A DNA stretch of 10,198 bases from Acidobacteriaceae bacterium (GTDB lineage Bacteria; Acidobacteriota; Terriglobia; Terriglobales; Acidobacteriaceae). Below the pieces are notes generated by a model. It had not been told where the DNA came from. It saw only the letters and a program-made list of their open reading frames with translations, and did no database searches. Of this stretch, positions 6,635-10,198 are shown piece after piece (positions within the stretch are counted from its first letter, which is position 1; each line of letters begins with the position of its first letter). Location: contig PMSZ01000566.1 of the NCBI GenBank assembly GCA_003168235.1, positions 1,120 through 11,317 on the forward strand, in the 5' to 3' direction. Position numbers and translations under genes: made by a program.

Positions 6635-6771
6635 TCCGCGAAAACCTGGCAAACAGGCATTTCCGGCGTTTCGCAGAATTCGCCGACCCCCGTAACACCC
6701 ACTCCACAATACCCCATGAAAACCCGCAACTAGCGGGCAGTTTCGCGGATCGGATGGTCATGTACTTTTCA

Positions 6772-6817
6772 CCCGTTGCCAAGCCCGTTGGGCGGATTAC
6801 CATAGTGGCAACGGGCT
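6772..6817. repeat. 10-bp perfect inverted repeat with an alternative pairing
   Basis: CCCGTTGCCA (6772-6781) is exactly complementary to TGGCAACGGG (6806-6815) with a 24-base loop. Inside the loop AGCCCGTT (6782-6789) is exactly complementary to AACGGGCT (6810-6817), so the right arm can pair with either of two left arms. This is the layout of a switchable leader or of overlapping operator half-sites. Function is inferred only. Confidence 0.7.
6776..6803 (+). promoter_or_regulatory. Candidate promoter inside the inverted repeat
   Basis: TTGCCA (6776-6781) and TACCAT (6798-6803) are spaced by 16 bases, with initiation expected near 6810 and a leader of about 70 bases before 6880. If real, the 10-bp inverted repeat would cover the -35 box and the start site, consistent with repressor binding. 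The match is modest. Confidence 0.25.
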
Positions 6818-6879
6818 GAACCGCAAGCGCCGGATCCCAGGCTGCGGGTTTGATCGCACAATCGATCAGAAGAGACACT

Positions 6880-8148
6880 ATGCAAATTGGGGTCTATGGC
6901 TCCGGCTATCTCGCTACCGTCATCTCCGCTTGCCTCGCCGATTTCGGCACACCGGTCTGCTGCTGTCATGCCGACGGCTCGCGCATCATGGAGATCGCCA
7001 AGGGCAACGTTCCTTTCTTCGAAAAAAATCTTCAGGAAGTAATCCGGCGCAACGTGCGATCGGGGCGACTGGTGTATTCGGCGGAGCCGGAAGAGTTAGC
7101 GCGCAAGGCGCCGGTAATTTTCCTCGCGGAAGATTCCGCGCAGGGATTGGAAGAACTGGTACTCCGATTGGCGGGGGCGGGCGGCCGTTTTCAGGTGCTG
7201 TCGATCGTTACGCCGGGCCGCGTCGGCTCCACGACGAAGATCGACAACTTGCTGAAGGAAAAAGGACTGAAGAGCCTGCTGGTCTGCCAGCCGATGTTCT
7301 TCACCAACGGATGCGCGGTCGAAGACTTCAACTGGCCGGACCGCATCATTCTGGGAACGCCTTCGAGCGAAGCGGTGTCTTCGCTGAAACAGATTTTTCA
7401 TCCCCTGGTGATGCGCGGAGTTCCGGTGCTGGTGACGAACTACGAAACGGCGGAGCTGGCGCGCGAAGCGACCACGGCGTTCGTTGCCACCAAGATTTCG
7501 TTCATCAACGAAATTGCGAGCCTGTGCGAGCACGTCAACGCCGATGCCGTCAGTTTGTCGCTGGCTTTAGGCCTGGACAAAAAGATTGCTCCGCGCTGCC
7601 TGCAGCCGGGAGCGAGCATGGGCGGAATTTTCGCCGAGAGCGATATGGAATCGATCACCGGGCTGGCGCAGGAAAACCGCGTTGACCTGAAAGTGCTGAA
7701 TGCGGCGCGTGAAGTGAACCTGAGAATGGCGGACCGGCTGCTGGAGAAAGTTTCCGCCGCGATCGACACGATTCGCAACAAAGATGTCGGCATTCTCGGA
7801 CTCGCTTTTAAGCCGAACACCAATTCGGTTGCGGGATCGGCTTCTCTGCAACTGGCGCAGAACCTGCTGGCCGGCGGAGCGCGGGTGCGAGCCTACGATC
7901 CAGTGGCAATTCCCGATGCGCGGATGCAGCTAAACGGCTCGGTGAGGTATTGCGAGTCCGCCTACGGGGTCGCCGAGGGCGTCGATGCCCTGGTCATCGC
8001 CACCGGCTGGCCGGAGTTCCGGGCGCTCGATTTCACAAAGATCCGGCACCTGGTGAAACAGCCGATCATCATCGACACCAAGAACCTGTTGGATTCGTCA
8101 CGGCTGCGCGCGATGGGGTTCCAGGTGATGGGCATGGGAAGATCGTAG
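6880..8148 (+). CDS. UDP-glucose/GDP-mannose dehydrogenase family protein lacking catalytic residues
   Basis: The 422-residue product has the full three-part layout of UDP-glucose 6-dehydrogenases. It has an N-terminal Rossmann domain (GSGYLA at 7-12, PFFEKNL at 45-51), a central helical domain (FVATKISFINEIASLCE at 201-217) and a C-terminal nucleotide-sugar domain (GILGLAFKPNTNS at 304-316, RAYDPVA at 337-343). Intact members oxidise UDP-glucose or GDP-mannose twice with NAD to the uronate. Here the key sites are changed: the usual GGSCFPKD reads GGIFAESD (248-255), so the catalytic Cys is Phe251 and the Lys is Ser254; the Lys and Asn of the KxxxN helix are Arg195 and Thr199; NPEFLREG reads QPMFFTNG (137-144); and TDDxRE after FKP reads TNSVAG (314-319). 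Cys240 is too far off to substitute. The ATG at 6880 follows a weak GAAGAG site; an in-frame TTG at 6850 would add ten polar residues before the Rossmann strand. It is probably a non-dehydrogenase or pseudoenzyme; the frame is intact, so it is not a pseudogene by sequence. Confidence 0.85.
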   Translation: MQIGVYGSGYLATVISACLADFGTPVCCCHADGSRIMEIAKGNVPFFEKNLQEVIRRNVRSGRLVYSAEPEELARKAPVIFLAEDSAQGLEELVLRLAGAGGRFQVLSIVTPGRVGSTTKIDNLLKEKGLKSLLVCQPMFFTNGCAVEDFNWPDRIILGTPSSEAVSSLKQIFHPLVMRGVPVLVTNYETAELAREATTAFVATKISFINEIASLCEHVNADAVSLSLALGLDKKIAPRCLQPGASMGGIFAESDMESITGLAQENRVDLKVLNAAREVNLRMADRLLEKVSAAIDTIRNKDVGILGLAFKPNTNSVAGSASLQLAQNLLAGGARVRAYDPVAIPDARMQLNGSVRYCESAYGVAEGVDALVIATGWPEFRALDFTKIRHLVKQPIIIDTKNLLDSSRLRAMGFQVMGMGRS

Positions 8149-9612
8149 CTAGTCGCCGGAAGGGGAATGCTTTCCCGGCCCTAGAAGAGCGCGGCCGGGG
8201 AACACATCTGGCACCACCTTGCCCTCGTCGACGACTACTATTCCTCCGACGACTAAGTAGTGCACTCCTACGCTCGGTTCCATCGGCTTCTCGAAAGTGG
8301 AGCGGTCGGTGATGGTTGCGGCATCGAATACGACAACGTCGGCGTCGGCGCCCTCCTGCAGTCTGCCTTTTCGCCGCGCGGCGGGGGTCGAGCGCTCCAG
8401 CATCTCCGCTGGCATGAGGCTCATTTTTCGCAGCGCATCCATGAGCGTGATCGTTCCTTTTTCGCGGACGTACTTGGCCAGGATCCGCGAGTAGGTCCCG
8501 GCGTTGCGGGGATGACCCTGCTCGCCGTCGCTGGCGATCATTACCAGGGGATGGGGAATCACTTTGTCGACCATTTCCTGGGTGTTGGAGAACAGCAATA
8601 CCAGCTGCGGCGTACTGGAATTGTGCAGCTCGTCAAAGCGCTCTTTGGTCAGGTGCTCGCCGGTCTCGGGCAGCACAAGTTCGCTATAGCTGATGCCTAA
8701 CTTTTCGCGCCAGCCGGAGTTGAACAGGGCTGAGTTTATCGTGGTCATGCCTGCAGTGTAGGGGTAGGCCTCGGTGGTGACATCCAGGCCGCGGGCGCGC
8801 GCTCCTTCCACCATGGCCAGACATTCCATCGCGTCACGGGCGCAGGTGCTGTTGATGTGCACGATGTGCAGCGAAGCGCCCGTGATCGCGGCCGCCCCGA
8901 TGACTTCGCTCGTCGCCTCAATGGCCGAACCGGGCTCAACCCGACCCGCGCTGCGCATGTGAGTGTAGACCGGCAGCCTGCGCTCGGCGGCGAGGCGGAA
9001 CATGTCAATCACCTCCAGCCGGGTCGCTCCCGGTGTGTACTGGATTCCCATCCCTATTGCCAGTGCGCCCGCGTCCAGCTCCGCGCGCAGTCGTTGCCGC
9101 ATTGCCTCGATCTGCTCGGGTGTGGCCGGGTGGTCGGTCGCGGGGCCGCTCTTAGAGAGAATTTCCCCGGGCGGCAGCGGCGCTCCAAATACCAGGGCCC
9201 GTGCCGCGGCGTGGCTCGCTGACGTACCGTAGTGAATCAGCGAGTGGCCTTCTTTCGCTTTCAGGAACTGGGCGACATCGGGCACGCCGATTTCCAGTTC
9301 AAGCGCGGTGGTGACGCCGTCAAGCGCCTTCACCCGCTGACTGGCGAGCTCCTGGCCGTGCTGGTGAAGGTCAATAAAGCCGGGAGCGACTACCAGGCCG
9401 CGGGCATGGATGACGCGCCGTCCGCTCAGCGCCTCGGACGAGACCCGGACAATCTTTCCGTCGCGGATGCCGACGTTGCGCACCGCATCCGTGCCGGTTT
9501 CCGGATCCATGACGCGTCCGCCTTCAAGCACAAGATCGTACTGCTGGGCCGCAACGGTATTGGCTGAAGAAACCAGAAGACATAGGAATAGAGCGAAAAT
9601 CGACTGGCGCAT
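8149..9612 (-). CDS. Exported D-aminoacylase-like amidohydrolase
   Basis: The 487-residue protein has a Sec signal peptide (residues 1 to about 22, ending NTVAA) and an amidohydrolase TIM-barrel with its flanking beta-sandwich (YDLVLEGGRVMDPETG at the start; GADADVVVFD near 421-430). Metal-site motifs are visible: HQH (His83, His85), THMRS (His218), HIVHINS (His249, His252) and ASDGE (Asp362). This matches the N-acyl-D-amino-acid deacylase/dihydroorotase-like branch, which hydrolyses N-acyl amino acids or cyclic amides with zinc. In D-aminoacylases the segment after GVTT contains a metal-binding Cys (GNCG); here it reads LELEIG (104-109), so Glu105 or Glu107 is the likely replacement. Export suggests action on peptidoglycan-derived or environmental N-acyl compounds, but that is inference. 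The ATG at 9612 has a GGAG five bases upstream. Its stop codon touches that of the convergent dehydrogenase-like gene. Confidence 0.88.
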   Translation of the reverse strand: MRQSIFALFLCLLVSSANTVAAQQYDLVLEGGRVMDPETGTDAVRNVGIRDGKIVRVSSEALSGRRVIHARGLVVAPGFIDLHQHGQELASQRVKALDGVTTALELEIGVPDVAQFLKAKEGHSLIHYGTSASHAAARALVFGAPLPPGEILSKSGPATDHPATPEQIEAMRQRLRAELDAGALAIGMGIQYTPGATRLEVIDMFRLAAERRLPVYTHMRSAGRVEPGSAIEATSEVIGAAAITGASLHIVHINSTCARDAMECLAMVEGARARGLDVTTEAYPYTAGMTTINSALFNSGWREKLGISYSELVLPETGEHLTKERFDELHNSSTPQLVLLFSNTQEMVDKVIPHPLVMIASDGEQGHPRNAGTYSRILAKYVREKGTITLMDALRKMSLMPAEMLERSTPAARRKGRLQEGADADVVVFDAATITDRSTFEKPMEPSVGVHYLVVGGIVVVDEGKVVPDVFPGRALLGPGKHSPSGD

Positions 9613-9617
9613 AAGGG

Positions 9618-9621
9618 CTCC
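9618..9621 (-). promoter_or_regulatory. Ribosome-binding site of the amidohydrolase gene
   Basis: GGAG on the minus strand lies five bases before the ATG at 9612 and supports that start, which also gives a well-formed signal peptide. Confidence 0.65.
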
Positions 9622-9634
9622 GTCAAGACGACAG

Positions 9635-9640
9635 ATGATA
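9635..9640 (-). promoter_or_regulatory. Possible -10 box of the amidohydrolase gene
   Basis: On the minus strand TATCAT (9640-9635) would start transcription near 9628, leaving a short leader before 9612. No -35 box is visible; its expected place is occupied by the GC palindrome at 9648-9663. Confidence 0.3.
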
Positions 9641-9647
9641 GCAGGAT

Positions 9648-9663
9648 CGGCCGCCGGCGGCCG
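9648..9663. repeat. 16-base GC palindrome CGGCCGCCGGCGGCCG
   Basis: A perfect 16-base self-complementary sequence with no unpaired centre lies between the divergent amidohydrolase and tRNA-His genes. It sits where the -35 box of the amidohydrolase promoter would be and about 20 bases before the tRNA-His -10 box, so it may be an operator. High local GC makes chance palindromes more likely. Confidence 0.6.
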
Positions 9664-9683
9664 CCGGACTCCGCCGCAGTTGT

Positions 9684-9689
9684 TATAAT
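9684..9689 (+). promoter_or_regulatory. -10 box of the tRNA-His promoter
   Basis: A perfect TATAAT lies about 10 bases upstream of the tRNA 5' end at 9700. The -35 position (about 9661-9666) is CCGCCG and has no match, so only the -10 is claimed. Confidence 0.5.
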
Positions 9690-9699
9690 CGTTGTCTGC

Positions 9700-9776
9700 G
9701 GTGGGAGTAGCTCAATCGGTAGAGCATCGGACTGTGGCTCCGACGGTTGCGGGTTCAATTCCCGTCTCCCACCCCA
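9700..9776 (+). tRNA. tRNA-His(GUG), CCA encoded
   Basis: The cloverleaf is complete: acceptor GTGGGAG (9701-9707) with CTCCCAC (9766-9772), D-arm GCTC/GAGC, anticodon stem TCGGA/TCCGA around loop CTGTGGC (anticodon GTG), and T-arm GCGGG-TTCAATT-CCCGT, where the arm ends in a G-T pair. The hallmark extra G at position -1 is present (G9700) opposite C73 (9773), and CCA is encoded at 9774-9776. Confidence 0.97.
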
Positions 9777-9829
9777 AGTTTCCCGTCCCAACCCTCTCGC
9801 CACAATGCTCTTACCCCAAGAGACTGGCT

Positions 9830-10198
9830 TCACTCGTGGCGCAATGCTTCCACTGGCTCCATTGTGGCCGCTTTCCAGGCCGGCCAAATTCCCGCGGTAA
9901 TCCCAATGATGGTCAGGATCACGAAGGCCGTCAGCATTACACTGCCTGAGGTCTTCAGAAAAATATCGCCTTCATGGTTCGCGGTCTTGTACATGGCGGA
10001 ATACAGCGGCATGGGCGGAATAGAGTGGGCGAGCACGACCGACACCAACATTCCTACGGCTCCGGCGGCGAAGGTCAGCACCAGCGCTTCCACCAGAAAC
10101 TGCCATGCGATGTCGCGCTTGCGCGCGCCGAGCGCTTTGCGAAGGCCGACTTCCCGGGTGCGTTCGGTGACGCTGACCAGCATGATGTTCATCACGCC
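9830..10198 (-). CDS. ABC transporter permease, MacB/FtsX type, C-terminal part (cut by window edge)
   Basis: The reading frame stays open to the right edge, so only the last 123 residues or so are visible. The segment MNIMLVSVTERTREVGLRKALGARKRDI is the conserved cytoplasmic loop after the second transmembrane helix of MacB-type permeases, which couples to the ATPase. Two more hydrophobic segments follow (around WQFLVEALVLTFAAGAVGMLVSVVLA and VMLTAFVILTIIGITAGIWPAW), ending in the characteristic AWKAATMEPVEALRHE tail. MacB-type permeases form homodimers that drive tripartite efflux or lipoprotein/antibiotic export by mechanotransmission. Cargo cannot be inferred from this fragment. The GTG at 10195 is internal, not the real start. 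Any operon partners lie outside the window. Confidence 0.92.
   Translation of the reverse strand, partial: GVMNIMLVSVTERTREVGLRKALGARKRDIAWQFLVEALVLTFAAGAVGMLVSVVLAHSIPPMPLYSAMYKTANHEGDIFLKTSGSVMLTAFVILTIIGITAGIWPAWKAATMEPVEALRHE

Larger units (their letters stand above)
6635..6879. other. 245-base structured intergenic spacer
   Basis: No coding frame here is credible. The spacer is rich in CCCGY-type motifs and inverted repeats: CCCGC-AACTA-GCGGG (6723-6737), the 10-bp pair at 6772-6815, GCCC-GTT-GGGC (6783-6792), and near-complementary AACCGCA (6819-6825) and TGCGGGTT (6843-6850). It probably holds the end of the 2H transcript and the regulatory region of the dehydrogenase-like gene. None of the stems is followed by a T-run. 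Confidence 0.55.

Noticed and set aside
6038..6709. 223-residue open frame on the minus strand
   Set aside because: It is antisense to the 2H phosphoesterase, whose two catalytic motifs establish the real frame.
6723..6737. CCCGC-AACTA-GCGGG hairpin as terminator of the 2H gene
   Set aside because: The stem is short, lies about 90 bases past the stop and is followed by only three T within mixed sequence.
6850..6879. TTG start ten codons upstream of the dehydrogenase-like gene
   Set aside because: It adds polar residues before the first Rossmann strand, which in this family begins at or next to the initiator Met; the ATG at 6880 fits better.
9808..9822. CTCTT-ACCCC-AAGAG hairpin as permease terminator
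   Set aside because: The stem is only five base pairs, AT-rich, and no T-run follows on the minus strand.
9426..9887. 153-residue open frame on the minus strand across tRNA-His
   Set aside because: The segment RELNPQPSEPQSDALPIE is the familiar false antisense translation of a tRNA.
9692..9949. 85-residue open frame starting at the tRNA-His gene
   Set aside because: The VAQSVEHRTVAPTVAGSIPV peptide is the well-known false translation of a tRNA; the rest is antisense to the permease gene.

Overview
This GC-rich window looks like chromosomal DNA of a soil or sediment bacterium, most likely an acidobacterium. That placement is an inference from protein style: Sec-exported beta-propeller proteins, a Kelch protein carrying Ig-like and ASH (ASPM/SPD-2/Hydin) repeats, a secreted D-aminoacylase-type amidohydrolase and a MacB-type permease. 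No marker gene is present that would settle it. I see no transposase, integrase, phage gene or CRISPR array. The layout is ordinary chromosome: single-gene units in alternating orientation, separated by two tRNA genes.

Left part (1-3170): a candidate promoter and a secreted beta-propeller protein (186-1355, +) are followed by a short tandem-repeat array and a complete exported multicopper oxidase (1449-3074, +) with a Met/Ser-rich repeat insert. A strong intrinsic terminator (3120-3148) sits between this gene and the convergent gene and faces the minus strand.

Middle (3171-6085): a 793-residue exported Kelch/galactose-oxidase-like protein with three C-terminal Ig-like domains (minus strand, TTG start) is preceded by about 310 bases without a credible gene, then tRNA-Pro(UGG) on the same strand. 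A short AT-richer gap divides tRNA-Pro from the divergent plus-strand genes; each side of the gap has a TATAAT-like -10 box.

Right part (6086-10198): a 2H phosphoesterase (2'-5' RNA ligase/ThpR-like) is followed by a 245-base spacer rich in inverted repeats. Next is a full-length UDP-glucose dehydrogenase family protein in which nearly all catalytic residues are replaced, which is the most interesting item in the window. It runs stop-to-stop into a convergent, exported D-aminoacylase-like amidohydrolase. Then come tRNA-His(GUG) on the plus strand and, running off the right edge, the C-terminal part of a MacB/FtsX-type ABC transporter permease on the minus strand.

The genes do not form one obvious pathway. 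Four of the seven proteins are predicted to be exported (propeller, multicopper oxidase, Kelch protein, amidohydrolase) and one is a membrane permease, so the region is biased toward cell-envelope and extracytoplasmic functions. I found no clearly new multi-gene system. The strongest candidate for undescribed biology is the catalytically degenerate sugar-nucleotide dehydrogenase homologue.
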